Of a stretch of 52,750 nt of DNA, positions 13,328-21,642 are shown in pieces. Each line of letters begins with the position of its first letter. The first letter of the stretch is position 1. The DNA lies in NCBI GenBank assembly GCA_017592665.1, contig JAGFNW010000049.1, forward strand, positions 1 through 52,750. Reading direction: 5' to 3'. The position numbers and the translations under genes were made by a program. The notes under the pieces are model-generated. The model was not told the origin of the DNA, did no database searches, and saw only the letters and a program-made list of their open reading frames with translations. Origin of the DNA: Streptosporangiaceae bacterium NEAU-GS5. Lineage in GTDB: Bacteria; Actinomycetota; Actinomycetes; Streptosporangiales; Streptosporangiaceae.

Positions 13328-15096
13328 TGCTTCCATCGAAACCGGCGAACGGACACAAGCGGTCCGTCGTCTATTTGCGTGTTTCCTCGCGTGGACAGTT
13401 GCTCACCGACTACGATCCCGAAGGCATTTCCATACCGGCGCAGCGCGTCGCGTGCAGCCGAAGAAGCGCTGAGCTCGACGCGGACGTCATCGCCGAATAC
13501 GTGGAATCCGCACGCTCCGCCCGATCGATCGACGGCCGCCCCGAATTTCAGAAGATGATGGCCCGGATCAAAGCCGAACGGGACGTTGACTACATCATCG
13601 TCTACGCCCGTTCACGCATGTTCCGCGACAGCACCGACGCGGCTTTGACCAAACGCGAGTTACGCGCCATGGGCGTCCAGCTGATATCCATCATGGACCA
13701 CACTGAAGACAACGCGATCGGCGATCTGGTCGCCACCATCATCGACGGCGTCAACGAATACCAGTCCCGCGCGTCCGGCGCTGACATCGCCTACAAGATG
13801 GGCCAGAAGGTCATACGCGGCGGAAGCATCGGCCGTGCCCCCATCGGCTACCTCAACGTGCGTGACCACATCGAAGGTCGCGAAGTCCGTACCATCGCCA
13901 CCGACCCCGCACGCGGGCCCCTCGTAGTCATGGCCTTCGAATTGTACGCCACGGGCAGCTACAGCTTCCCCGACCTCCGCGACGTGCTGACCGACGCAGG
14001 ACTACGCACCAAACCCACCAAGAACCGCCCCAAGGGCACCGAAATCTCGATCCACAAAATCGGTGCGCTCCTACGTGACCGCTACTACCTCGGCTACGTC
14101 ACCCATGACGGCGTCGAATACAAAGGCCGTCACGCACCCCTCATCGACATCGAGCTGTTTAATCGTGTTCAGGAAGTTCTCTATGAACAGCGTGGCGCGG
14201 GAACCCGCGCCCGCGTCTACAACCACTACCTCAAAGGCATGCTCCGCTGCCATCGCTGCCAGGCCCGCATCATCATCATGAGCGGCAAGAGCAAGAGCGG
14301 GCTGCGTTACCTGTATTTCATGTGCCGTGGTCGCCAGGAACACACATGCGATCTCCCATACATCCGCCTCGACGACGTCGAGAAAGCGATTGAGACGCAT
14401 TACGCCACCATCGAAATCCCGCAGGACCTACGTGAGCGAATCAGCGCCGGAATCGATGCCGCGTGCAGCGCCGATACCGCCGTCAGCAACGGGCTTCGCG
14501 CCCAGGTAGCCAAGCGGCTTGCCGAACTTGACATCCAGGAAGACCGGTTCCTCGACATGGTCGGCGATCCCGACTGGCCACAAGAGAAGATCCTCAAGCG
14601 GCTACGCGGCATCCGCGACGAGCAAGCCCGCTTGCACGCTCAACTCGATCGCGCCGAACGCCCCGACCTCGACGCGGGACGTGCCGCCATCACGGCCGTA
14701 CTCGATCTGCTGACCGCGCCCGGCGACCTCTACCGGCTCGCCGGCGACGACGGCCGCCGCGCAATGAACCAGGCGCTGTTCCACGCGCTCTACATCGACG
14801 CTTACGAAGGTGGACCGGCCGTCGCGCTGGACCACCCGACCGACCCCATCGCACCTCTGCTCAACGTGCACAGGGGCGTACAACACGAAAGCGGCGATGC
14901 TGATCGCATCGCCGCTCGCGAGGTAACCGCGCTACTCGCCACTGCGCTCAACGGCGGGTGTTCGAGTAACGACCCTTGGGTGGAGCTAAGGGGATTCGAA
15001 CCCCTGACCCCCTCCATGCCATGGAGGTGCGCTACCAGCTGCGCTATAGCCCCTTGCGTGGCGACCGCCCGGAGGCGGTGCCACGCCAGTGTATAG
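13324..15096 (+). CDS. Large serine integrase (phage/ICE-type recombinase)
   Basis: The resolvase catalytic domain begins SVVYLRVSSRGQ with catalytic Ser21, followed by EYVESARSARSIDGRPEFQKMM and VDYIIVYARSRMFRD. A recombinase domain (GQKVIRGGSIGRAPIGYLNV) follows, then a zinc ribbon (LRCHRCQARIII ... MCRGRQEHTC, residues about 305-345) and a C-terminal helical/coiled-coil part (RLAELDIQEDRFLDMV). It catalyses attP x attB recombination for the element. The frame runs through the right attachment repeat at codon 550 and on into tRNA-Ala read antisense (ELRGFEPLTPSMPWR), so the last ~41 residues are chromosomal and would change on excision. It is co-translated with the XRE gene. Confidence 0.93.
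   Translation: MMLPSKPANGHKRSVVYLRVSSRGQLLTDYDPEGISIPAQRVACSRRSAELDADVIAEYVESARSARSIDGRPEFQKMMARIKAERDVDYIIVYARSRMFRDSTDAALTKRELRAMGVQLISIMDHTEDNAIGDLVATIIDGVNEYQSRASGADIAYKMGQKVIRGGSIGRAPIGYLNVRDHIEGREVRTIATDPARGPLVVMAFELYATGSYSFPDLRDVLTDAGLRTKPTKNRPKGTEISIHKIGALLRDRYYLGYVTHDGVEYKGRHAPLIDIELFNRVQEVLYEQRGAGTRARVYNHYLKGMLRCHRCQARIIIMSGKSKSGLRYLYFMCRGRQEHTCDLPYIRLDDVEKAIETHYATIEIPQDLRERISAGIDAACSADTAVSNGLRAQVAKRLAELDIQEDRFLDMVGDPDWPQEKILKRLRGIRDEQARLHAQLDRAERPDLDAGRAAITAVLDLLTAPGDLYRLAGDDGRRAMNQALFHALYIDAYEGGPAVALDHPTDPIAPLLNVHRGVQHESGDADRIAAREVTALLATALNGGCSSNDPWVELRGFEPLTPSMPWRCATSCAIAPCVATARRRCHASV
14884..14926. repeat. Hairpin copy 2, inside the integrase gene
   Basis: AGCGGCGATGC, a 5-nt loop, GCATCGCCGCT, with the same flanks (CAACACGAA and CGCGAGGT) as the copy at about 5199-5241. 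It lies about 45 bp before the right attachment repeat. Confidence 0.75.
14971..14989 (+). repeat. Putative right attachment site
   Basis: GACCCTTGGGTGGAGCTAA matches the left copy at 6011-6029 except for one base. Its last nine bases are the 3' end of tRNA-Ala on the minus strand. Confidence 0.7.
14981..15053 (-). tRNA. tRNA-Ala (anticodon GGC)
   Basis: On the minus strand the 73-nt sequence folds as a cloverleaf. It has a 7-bp acceptor stem GGGGCTA/TAGCTCC with one G-T pair, a D-arm with AGCTGGTAG, an anticodon stem CCTCC/GGAGG with loop ATGGCAT (anticodon GGC at 34-36), and a T-arm AGGGG-TTCGAAT-CCCCT. The discriminator base is A. CCA is not encoded. The 3' end overlaps the element's attachment repeat, so the tRNA is kept intact in the integrated state. 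Confidence 0.95.
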
Positions 15097-15135
15097 GACT
15101 TCGGACAGCGATCTGTAACCGAAAACCCCGGCCGA

Positions 15136-16629
15136 TCAGTCCAGCGCGCGGGCGCGGGTGATGAGATTGGCCAGCTCGGTCACGGCGGGGTCTTCTGTGG
15201 TCGAGGCCAGGGCGGAGGCGTGGGAGGACAGGTCGTCCAGGCCGAGGCCCAGCCACGACGAGCCGGGGGTCCACCGGGCGCGGAGGAACTCGGCGAAGCC
15301 GGCGGCCACGACGTCGATCTGAAAGCGTTGGTCGGTTCCGTCCCAGACGGCCGGGTTGAGGTCGCCGATCGCGACGCGGTTGCTCTGCTCGTGCGGTTCG
15401 CGCGTGTCCGGGTCCTGCCAGCGTACGGTTGCCGCGGCGAGCGACCCGGTCGCCCCGGGGCGCAGCCGTACGCGATAGAGGGCCGTCACGCTGTGACCGG
15501 GACCGACCTCGCCGCCGTCGCGCGAGTCGTCGCGGAACTCCTCGGGCGCGAGCGCGCGGTCGTCGTAGCCGATCAGCTGGTACGACTCGACCGTGGACGA
15601 CTCGAAGGCCACCTGGGCCTTGGCGTCGCGGGCACGGAGGTCGAGCGTGGCCGGCAGCTGCTCGACGAAGACCTTCCTGGCCTGGTCGAGGGAGCTGACG
15701 TAGACGGCGGCCCCGTCGCCGTGGTCGGCCAGCTGTTCCATGAGGTCGTCGCCGTATTCACGGCCGACGCCGACGCAGAGCAGCGTGATCTGCTTGCCCG
15801 CGTATTCGGTCGCCTGGCCGAGGATGGCCTGCCAGCTGGTGTCACCAGTGTTGGCCAGGCCGTCGGACAGCAGGATCACGCGGTTGGTGGCGAGCGACCG
15901 GAACGCCTTGGCCGCCTCCCGGTAGCCGGTGACCAGGCCCTGCTCCAGGTTGGTCGACCCCTGTACGACCAACTTGTCGATGGCCGCGTGGAGTTCCGAA
16001 CGCGCCGTCGACGAGACCATGGGAGTGATCACCTGCGCGTCGTCGCTGAACGTCACGAGCGCCACCTGGTCGCCGGGCATGAGCTGGTCGACGAGCGTGT
16101 GCAGCGCGTCGCGTACCAGGTCGAGGCGGCCGGGTTCGGACATCGAGCCGGAAACGTCCACGACGAAGGTGAGATTCGCCGGCTTCCGCGCCCCCGCGTC
16201 GGCTTTGCGGGTCTGCATGCCGACCCGGATCAGCGCCTCGTCGCCGGGCAGCCGGGCCCCGTCCACGTGTACGGCGAAGCCGTCGTCCTCCGGTTCGGCG
16301 TAGTTCTGGCGGAACGCGTTGACGAACTCCTCCGGGCGTACCTGACCGGGCTCGGGCAGCCTGCCTTCCTGGATGGTGCGGCGTGCGTAGCCGTACGAGG
16401 CGGTGTCGACGTCGAGGGCGAACGTGGAGGTCTGCTGCTGGGGGACCGTGTCGCGGGCTTCGGCGTTTCCCTGGGGGAACGGGCCGGGCTCGATCGCGTC
16501 GTGCGTGGTGAGGGGCGCCGACTTGGCGTCCCCGCCGGAGGACGAGGTCGACGACCCTCCGCAGGCGGTCGCGAGGGCGGCGAGGGTGACGGCGGCTGCT
16601 AAGGCCAAGACTGCGCGATTTCTACTCAT
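15136..16629 (-). CDS. VWA-domain lipoprotein (YfbK-like)
   Basis: ATG 16629 follows GGGAGG. Residues 1-24 form a lipoprotein signal (MSRNRAVLALAAAVTLAALATAC, lipobox LATAC-G), so the protein is anchored outside the membrane. An N-terminal domain (TFALDVDTASYGYARRTIQEG, VRPEEFVNAF) precedes a von Willebrand A domain with the MIDAS motif DVSGSMS and later NRVILLSDGLANTGD. A C-terminal YfbK-type domain follows (SVTALYRVRLRPG). VWA domains bind metal-dependent protein ligands; the partner is unknown. The gene is monocistronic. Confidence 0.85.
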   Translation of the reverse strand: MSRNRAVLALAAAVTLAALATACGGSSTSSSGGDAKSAPLTTHDAIEPGPFPQGNAEARDTVPQQQTSTFALDVDTASYGYARRTIQEGRLPEPGQVRPEEFVNAFRQNYAEPEDDGFAVHVDGARLPGDEALIRVGMQTRKADAGARKPANLTFVVDVSGSMSEPGRLDLVRDALHTLVDQLMPGDQVALVTFSDDAQVITPMVSSTARSELHAAIDKLVVQGSTNLEQGLVTGYREAAKAFRSLATNRVILLSDGLANTGDTSWQAILGQATEYAGKQITLLCVGVGREYGDDLMEQLADHGDGAAVYVSSLDQARKVFVEQLPATLDLRARDAKAQVAFESSTVESYQLIGYDDRALAPEEFRDDSRDGGEVGPGHSVTALYRVRLRPGATGSLAAATVRWQDPDTREPHEQSNRVAIGDLNPAVWDGTDQRFQIDVVAAGFAEFLRARWTPGSSWLGLGLDDLSSHASALASTTEDPAVTELANLITRARALD

Positions 16630-16724
16630 GGAGGCCTCCCTTAGGCGTTCATTTCCTAGGACGAGGTGGTGCCGGGAAAAGCCGGACGCGTCATCCAAGC
16701 GACCGCAAACCGTTCTCAGCGCGT

Positions 16725-16760
16725 GATAAGGGCCCCGGTCGGCCGACCGGGGCCCTTATC
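16725..16760 (-). terminator. Perfect 36-bp palindromic terminator
   Basis: A GATAAGGGCCCCGGTCGG half is followed immediately by its exact reverse complement. It lies just after the stop of the minus-strand MFS gene (16771) and upstream of the VWA gene, so it probably ends transcription of the transporter. Confidence 0.8.
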
Positions 16761-16770
16761 ACCAGTAACA

Positions 16771-18159
16771 TCAGGCGGCGACGCCCACATGAGCCGCCTT
16801 ACGTGGCAGGACGAAGGCGAGCGCGAAGGCGATCAGCAGGCCGGCCGCGGCCACCGCGGCGGTGGCGGCGATGCCCACCTGGTTGAAGAAGATCGTGCCC
16901 AACACGGCGGTGCCGAGCGCGCCGCCCAGCTGCTGCACGGCCGACAGCGTGCCGGACGCGGATCCGGTCTCGTGCTGTTCGACCCCGGCGAGGACGATGT
17001 CGAAGAAGGGCATCAGGGCCATGCCCATGCCGATCCCGGCCACCAGCAGGGTGGGGGTGAACTGCCAGGCCGACAGGCCGTCTCCGGCGGCGTACAGGAC
17101 GAAGCCGGTGGCGACGACGCCGGCCATCATGATCAGCGTGCCGATGTGGATCATGAAGCGGCCGCGGTTCTCGGCGAGGCCGGTGGCGCCGCCGATGCCG
17201 AAGCCGACGACGGTGCCGATGGCCTGCGGCAGGGCGGCGAGACCGGCGTGCAGCGGGGTGTAGTGCAGCTCGATCTGCAGGTAGAGGCTGAGCACGAGGC
17301 TGAAGCCGACCAGTCCGGAGAAGAAGGCGAGGCCGGCGCCGAGCCCGCCGGTGAAGGCGCGCTTGCGGAACAGGGCGGGCACGACCAGCGGGTCCGTGCG
17401 GCGCGATTCATACCAGCCGAAGAAGACGAAGATCACGACGGAGGCGGCCATCGAGACGAAGGTCCACACGGGCCAGCCGTGCTCGCGGCCCTGGATGAGC
17501 GGGTAGATCAGCAGGAACGAGGCGACCGAGGCGATGATCATGCCGGGGAAGTCGAGCCGGGAGGCGTGCGTCGAGCGGGAGTCCGGCAGGAACTTCAGGG
17601 CGCCGAGGAAGGCGGCCAGGCCGAGCGGCAGGTTGATCAGGAAGATGGTCCGCCAGCCCGCGTCGAACAGGTTGAGATCGATCAGCCAGCCGGCCAGCAC
17701 CGGCCCGCCCACCGTTGACATGCCCATGACCGGCCCGAACGCGCCGAACGCCTTGGCCACCTCACGCGGCGGGAACATCTCTTTGATGATGCCGAGCCCC
17801 TGCGGGATCAGCACGGCGCCGAACAGGCCCTGCAGCACGCGGGAGGCGATCATCGTGCCCGGCGACACGGCCAACCCGCACAGCACCGACGCGACGGTGA
17901 AGCCGAACGAGCCGATCAGGAACATTTTGCGACGGCCGTACAGGTCGCCGAGCCGGCCACCGGTGATCAGGCCGACCGCCATCGCCAGCGCATAGCCCGC
18001 GCCGAGCCACTGGATCAGGCTGTCGGAGCCGCCGAGCCCGGCCCGGATGGACGGCGCGGCGACGTTCGTGATGAGCGAATCGAGCAGGTCCATCACCTCT
18101 GCGGCGAGGATCACGAAGAGCGCTGCCCAGCGCCAGCGGTACGCAGTGTCGTCATACAT
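16771..18159 (-). CDS. MFS drug-efflux transporter (DHA2/EmrB-QacA type)
   Basis: ATG 18159 with AGGAG upstream gives 462 residues; the longer frame is a shadow. About 14 TM segments are visible, the DHA2 number. The first TM carries the family Asp motif (VILAAEVMDLLDSLITNVAAPSI), and the GxLGDLYGRRK motif A loop follows TM2 (GGRLGDLYGRRKMF). A motif-C-like GPVMGMSTVGGPVLAGWL is present. It is likely a proton-drug antiporter exporting a hydrophobic compound. It is divergent from a TetR gene whose operators fill the shared promoter, so it is probably repressed by it. Confidence 0.88.
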   Translation of the reverse strand: MYDDTAYRWRWAALFVILAAEVMDLLDSLITNVAAPSIRAGLGGSDSLIQWLGAGYALAMAVGLITGGRLGDLYGRRKMFLIGSFGFTVASVLCGLAVSPGTMIASRVLQGLFGAVLIPQGLGIIKEMFPPREVAKAFGAFGPVMGMSTVGGPVLAGWLIDLNLFDAGWRTIFLINLPLGLAAFLGALKFLPDSRSTHASRLDFPGMIIASVASFLLIYPLIQGREHGWPVWTFVSMAASVVIFVFFGWYESRRTDPLVVPALFRKRAFTGGLGAGLAFFSGLVGFSLVLSLYLQIELHYTPLHAGLAALPQAIGTVVGFGIGGATGLAENRGRFMIHIGTLIMMAGVVATGFVLYAAGDGLSAWQFTPTLLVAGIGMGMALMPFFDIVLAGVEQHETGSASGTLSAVQQLGGALGTAVLGTIFFNQVGIAATAAVAAAGLLIAFALAFVLPRKAAHVGVAA

Positions 18160-18196
18160 GGGGGGATCTCCTGTCAAAGCAACGCTTCGAACGGTG

Positions 18197-18210
18197 TTCG
18201 TGCTTACGAA
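18197..18210 (+). promoter_or_regulatory. Inverted repeat TTCGT-GCTT-ACGAA
   Basis: A TetR-type operator candidate, 38 bp upstream of the MFS start in the divergent promoter. Confidence 0.5.
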
Positions 18211-18223
18211 CTCTGTTATAGAC

Positions 18224-18238
18224 ACGAACGCTGTTCGT
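18224..18238 (+). promoter_or_regulatory. Inverted repeat ACGAAC-GCT-GTTCGT
   Basis: Perfect 6-bp arms. Further GTTCG copies follow at about 18250, 18269 and 18286 (CTGTTCGT, GTGTTCGT, GTGTTCGA) up to the TetR start, forming a cluster of half-sites across the divergent promoter. Confidence 0.6.
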
Positions 18239-18292
18239 TGTCAAACACTGTTCGTTCATGGAATTGTGTTCGTGAGTGGTACAGTGTTCGAC

Positions 18293-19039
18293 ATGGACAC
18301 CATGCCGGCGCCTCCGTGGCGTACGCCTCGTAAGACCGGGCGCCAGCCGCTCAGTCAGGACATGATCGTGGCGACCGGGCTCCGCATCCTCGACGAGGAG
18401 GGGCTGGAGGCGCTCAGCATGCGCCGCATCGCCCAGGAGCTGGGCACGGGTCCTGCCTCCCTGTACGCCCATGTGGCCAACAAGGAGGAGCTGCTCGAGC
18501 TGATCTTCGATCAGGTGTCCGGGGAGATCGACATCCCCGAGCCGGATCCGGCGCGCTGGGCCGAGCAGCTACGCGAGGCGTGCCGGTCGATCTACCGTGT
18601 GCTCACCGAGCACGGCGACGTGGCGCGCGTCCCGCTGTCCAACATCCCGACCGGCCCCAACTCGCTGAAGGTCTCCGAGGGACTGCTCGCGATCATGCTG
18701 GCCGGCGGCGTGCCGCCGCAGATCGCCGCGTGGGGCCTTGACCGGGTCTATCTGTACGTCACGGCCGACGTCTACGAAGGGTCCCTCTACACGGTCAAGC
18801 AGCGGGCCAGCGGGCTGCCGCCCGAAGAGTTCGTCGCCGACTACTTCGGCCAGATCAGGCAGTATTTCAGCCGGCTGCCGCCGGATCGGTTCCCGGCGAT
18901 CACCGGCAACATCGACGTGCTGATGGGCGGCGACGGCGACCAGCGCTTCGAGTTCGGGCTCGATCTGCTGATCCGTGGGCTGGAGAGCTACGCCAGCGAG
19001 GCGACGAACCGCGACATGCCCGACAGCCAGCGGTCATAG
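18293..19039 (+). CDS. TetR-family repressor (TetR_C-type)
   Basis: ATG 18293 (alternative ATG 18302). The HTH lies at residues about 22-70 (LSQDMIVATGLRILDEEGLEALSMRRIAQELG, then GPASLYAHVANKEELLELIFD), followed by a helical ligand-binding domain of TetR_C type. It is divergent from the DHA2 pump, with operator-like repeats between. By analogy with TetR/TetA pairs it represses the pump and is released by a pump substrate. Its last 52 bp overlap the convergent SDR gene. Confidence 0.88.
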   Translation: MDTMPAPPWRTPRKTGRQPLSQDMIVATGLRILDEEGLEALSMRRIAQELGTGPASLYAHVANKEELLELIFDQVSGEIDIPEPDPARWAEQLREACRSIYRVLTEHGDVARVPLSNIPTGPNSLKVSEGLLAIMLAGGVPPQIAAWGLDRVYLYVTADVYEGSLYTVKQRASGLPPEEFVADYFGQIRQYFSRLPPDRFPAITGNIDVLMGGDGDQRFEFGLDLLIRGLESYASEATNRDMPDSQRS

Positions 19040-19767
19040 TCGTCGGCCTTCATCTTCACGAACCCGGCGACCTCGGGGTGCGGGAAGATGTGGAACCGCT
19101 CGGATTCCAGCCCTTCGATCACGATCTGCGCCACGTCTTCGGGTTCGAGGATGGCGCCGGAGGCGCTCACGGCTCGTGCGGTCAGGTGCTCCTGGTCGTT
19201 GCCGGTCATCATCCCGGTGCGGACGCCCTGGGGGCACAGCACGCTGACCTTGATCCCCTGCGGCCGATAATGGATGGCCACCCATTCGGCGAACGCGATC
19301 GCCGCCGCCTTGCTCACCGCGTAGGGCGCGTCGCCGGGGCAGCTGATCAGGCCCGCGGCCGAGCAGGTGTTGAGCAGGTAGCCGCCGCCGCGCTCGGCCA
19401 TCCGCGGCACGACCGCCCGCGCCGCGTACACGTGGGCCATGGTGTTGACCGCGAGCGTGCGGCTCCAGTCCTCGTCGGTGGCGTCCAGGCCCATCCCGGT
19501 GATCACGCCGGCGTTCGAGCAGAACAGGTCGATCGGCCCGTACGTCCCCTCGGCCGCGTCCACCAGGGCGCGCACCTCGTCCTCGATCGACACGTCGGCG
19601 CGGACGGCGAGCCCGCCGATCTCGGCGGCGACCGCTTCCGCGCCCTCCCGCGACAGGTCCGCGACCACGACGCCGGCCGCTCCTTCCGCGGCGAACCGGC
19701 GCGCCATGGCACGTCCGATCCCACTCGCAGCCCCGGTTACCACGACGACTTTGTCCTGTACGCGCAT
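18988..19767 (-). CDS. Short-chain dehydrogenase/reductase (SDR)
   Basis: 259 residues, ATG 19767. Classical SDR features: the TGAASGIG nucleotide-binding motif near residue 11, NAG at residue ~88 (FCSNAGVITG), the active-site Ser in CSAAGL, and YAVSK with catalytic Tyr and Lys. VVVADL at the end of strand 2 suggests NAD(H) preference (Asp). Substrate unknown. It is transcribed convergently with the TetR gene (52-bp overlap) and divergently from the lipoprotein at 19824. Confidence 0.88.
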   Translation of the reverse strand: MRVQDKVVVVTGAASGIGRAMARRFAAEGAAGVVVADLSREGAEAVAAEIGGLAVRADVSIEDEVRALVDAAEGTYGPIDLFCSNAGVITGMGLDATDEDWSRTLAVNTMAHVYAARAVVPRMAERGGGYLLNTCSAAGLISCPGDAPYAVSKAAAIAFAEWVAIHYRPQGIKVSVLCPQGVRTGMMTGNDQEHLTARAVSASGAILEPEDVAQIVIEGLESERFHIFPHPEVAGFVKMKADDYDRWLSGMSRFVASLA

Positions 19768-19823
19768 GAAGGCACTCTAATAGCGGTGCCTGATCGCGCG
19801 CGGTCTGGGCACATCGTGGACAT

Positions 19824-20627
19824 ATGGCTGACCAACGACCATCGCGACCATCGCGACCATGCCGGGGTGATGGCGCCCGGCGGCCGTCATTAGCAGCCGC
19901 CGTTCTTGTCGTTTCCGGCCTGCTGCTCGCCGCCTGTTCCGACGGCGGCGAGGCCGCCGATCGCCCGGCCCGTGCCCGCACGGCGACAACCCCCGTCACA
20001 GCCCCCGCCGTCACCCCGGCACCTACCCCGGCCTCGACCCCGACACCGGCGCCCGCGGCGACCAGGCCCCCGACCCGGCCCGTCCGGCTCACGAAAGGGA
20101 TGACCCGTCCAGGGACACGGCTGAGATTCGGGCAGAAGGCGATCGTGCCCATCCGCGACTACAACAGCTTCACCAAGGTCTACACGGAGGGCGTGCTGGG
20201 TATCGTCGTCCAGCCGATCCGCCGGGCCCGCGGCTCCAAGGTCGAGGGCAATTTCGACGCCAAGAGCACGGCCGTCCTCAAAAACCACACGGCCTACTAC
20301 GCCAGAATCGTCATCACCAACGAGAGCGGCAACGCGATGTCGCTCGTCATGCCCCGTTTCGACGCCCGCAGGAGCGGCGGCGGGCGGCCCGATGTCGTCC
20401 TGATCGGCGGCGATCTGGCCGGCTGCCGCGAGATCTCCTCACCGGACGCCTTCGATCACAAGGGGGCTCGCTGGGTGACCTGCGAAGTCGGTGTGTCGTC
20501 GCCGTCCCGCCCGATCCAGGAGATCCACTACCTGGCTCCGCCGTACGGCAAGGAGATCCGGCTCTTCGACGACCCGCCGCCGAAGTTCAACCGCTACTAC
20601 AACCTCGGAGCGATCGTCTGGTACTAG
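19824..20627 (+). CDS. Secreted lipoprotein of unknown function
   Basis: Residues 21-38 are a hydrophobic signal with lipobox LLAAC (LAAAVLVVSGLLLAAC), then a 45-residue Thr/Pro/Ala linker (TPAPTPASTPTPAP) typical of cell-wall-spanning stalks. A globular domain of ~170 residues follows (RFGQKAIVPIRDYNS, AYYARIVITNESGNAMSLVMPRFD). The arrangement resembles DUF4352-type immunoglobulin-like lipoproteins, but the family is not certain. The 3' end overlaps the convergent LacI gene by 4 bp. Confidence 0.75.
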   Translation: MADQRPSRPSRPCRGDGARRPSLAAAVLVVSGLLLAACSDGGEAADRPARARTATTPVTAPAVTPAPTPASTPTPAPAATRPPTRPVRLTKGMTRPGTRLRFGQKAIVPIRDYNSFTKVYTEGVLGIVVQPIRRARGSKVEGNFDAKSTAVLKNHTAYYARIVITNESGNAMSLVMPRFDARRSGGGRPDVVLIGGDLAGCREISSPDAFDHKGARWVTCEVGVSSPSRPIQEIHYLAPPYGKEIRLFDDPPPKFNRYYNLGAIVWY

Positions 20628-21628
20628 CAGGGGGCCGTGGTATTCCGGATGACCAGTTTGGTGGCGAGTTCGGGGGCGGACGGGCGGCGTGACGGGCCGC
20701 CGTCGAGCCGCTCGAGGAGCAGTGAGGCGGCCGCCCGCGCCACGGCGTTGACCGGCATCTGAACCGTGGTCAGCTGCGGGTTCATCATCGCGGCCATGGG
20801 GATGTCGTCGAAGCCGAGCACGCTCATGTCGTCCGGCACCTTGATCCCGCGGTCGCCGAGGCGCGCCAGCACGCCAAGGGCGACCAGGTCGTTGTAGGCG
20901 AATACGGCCGAGACCCCGGCCGCCACCGCCTCGTCGGCGCCGCGATATCCGCCGCCGTACACCGGCTCGACCGGGCTGAGCACGATCAGGTCGAGCCCCT
21001 GCGCCGCGCACGCGCCGGTGAAGAAGCGCAGCCGCTGCTGATTGGACCACGAGCGGCGCGGCCCCGGCATGAACGCGACCTTCCGGTGGCCGAGCGAGTG
21101 CACGTGGGTGACGGCCTGGCGCACACCCGGGCCGATGTCCATCGTCACGGCCGGCGCCGTGCGGCTCTGGCGGTTGGCGATGACGACCAGCGTGTGCGCG
21201 GCGATGGACCGCAACCGGTTGCCGGACATGCGCGGCGCGCACAGGATGATCCCGTCGACCTGCTTGGCCATGGCGCGTGCCGCGACCACCTCGGCGGCCG
21301 GATTCTCGTCGGTGTCGGCGACGAACAGCGCGTAGCCGGCCTCGCGCACCTCCGACTGGATCGTCTTGACGAACGGCGTGAAGAACGGATTGGCGATGTC
21401 CGGGACGATCAGCCCCAAACTGCCGGTCCTCCCGAGGACGAGCGACCGAGCAGCCCGGTTCGGCTGATATCCGAGCTGCTCGGCGCTGTCGAGCACGCGC
21501 TGCCGGGTGAGGGCGTTGACGAGCTCGGGAGCGTTCAGCGCACGGGAGACGGTGGATGGCGAAACACCGGCGAGCGCGGCCACGGCGTGGATCGTGGCCG
21601 CCCGCTTTACCTCCCGTGCGCTGTCCAT
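20624..21628 (-). CDS. LacI-family transcriptional regulator
   Basis: ATG 21628; 334 residues. The N-terminal HTH (ATIHAVAALAGVSPSTVSRALNAPELV) and hinge helix region (GYQPNRAARSLVLG) are followed by a periplasmic-binding-protein-like effector domain (LGLIVPDIANPFFTPFV, AVFAYNDLVALGVL, VLGFDDIPMAAMMNPQLTTV). It is divergent from a DapA-family gene. An AAACGTTT-centred site lies 15 bp before its start, so it probably regulates both itself and the lyase in response to a sugar or sugar-acid ligand. Confidence 0.9.
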   Translation of the reverse strand: MDSAREVKRAATIHAVAALAGVSPSTVSRALNAPELVNALTRQRVLDSAEQLGYQPNRAARSLVLGRTGSLGLIVPDIANPFFTPFVKTIQSEVREAGYALFVADTDENPAAEVVAARAMAKQVDGIILCAPRMSGNRLRSIAAHTLVVIANRQSRTAPAVTMDIGPGVRQAVTHVHSLGHRKVAFMPGPRRSWSNQQRLRFFTGACAAQGLDLIVLSPVEPVYGGGYRGADEAVAAGVSAVFAYNDLVALGVLARLGDRGIKVPDDMSVLGFDDIPMAAMMNPQLTTVQMPVNAVARAAASLLLERLDGGPSRRPSAPELATKLVIRNTTAPC

Positions 21629-21642
21629 GGTGGCTACATAGT

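Larger units (their letters stand above)
6011..14989. mobile_element. Integrative conjugative-type element in tRNA-Ala(GGC)
   Basis: A direct repeat (6011-6029 and 14971-14989) brackets genes typical of actinomycete integrative elements: a GntR and two XRE regulators, a run of small membrane/zinc-ribbon proteins, a TraB/FtsK-type translocase and a serine integrase next to the right end. The right repeat overlaps the 3' end of tRNA-Ala, a standard integration target. No RepSA, Prim-Pol or other replication gene is visible, unlike classical AICEs of the pSAM2 type. It may therefore excise and transfer without replicating by its own initiator. Boundaries rest on an imperfect repeat seen by eye. 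Confidence 0.75.

Noticed and set aside
15220-16602. Long plus-strand frame opposite the VWA lipoprotein gene
   Set aside because: Arg/Gly/Val-rich antisense shadow of a GC-rich gene; the minus-strand frame has signal peptide and MIDAS motif.
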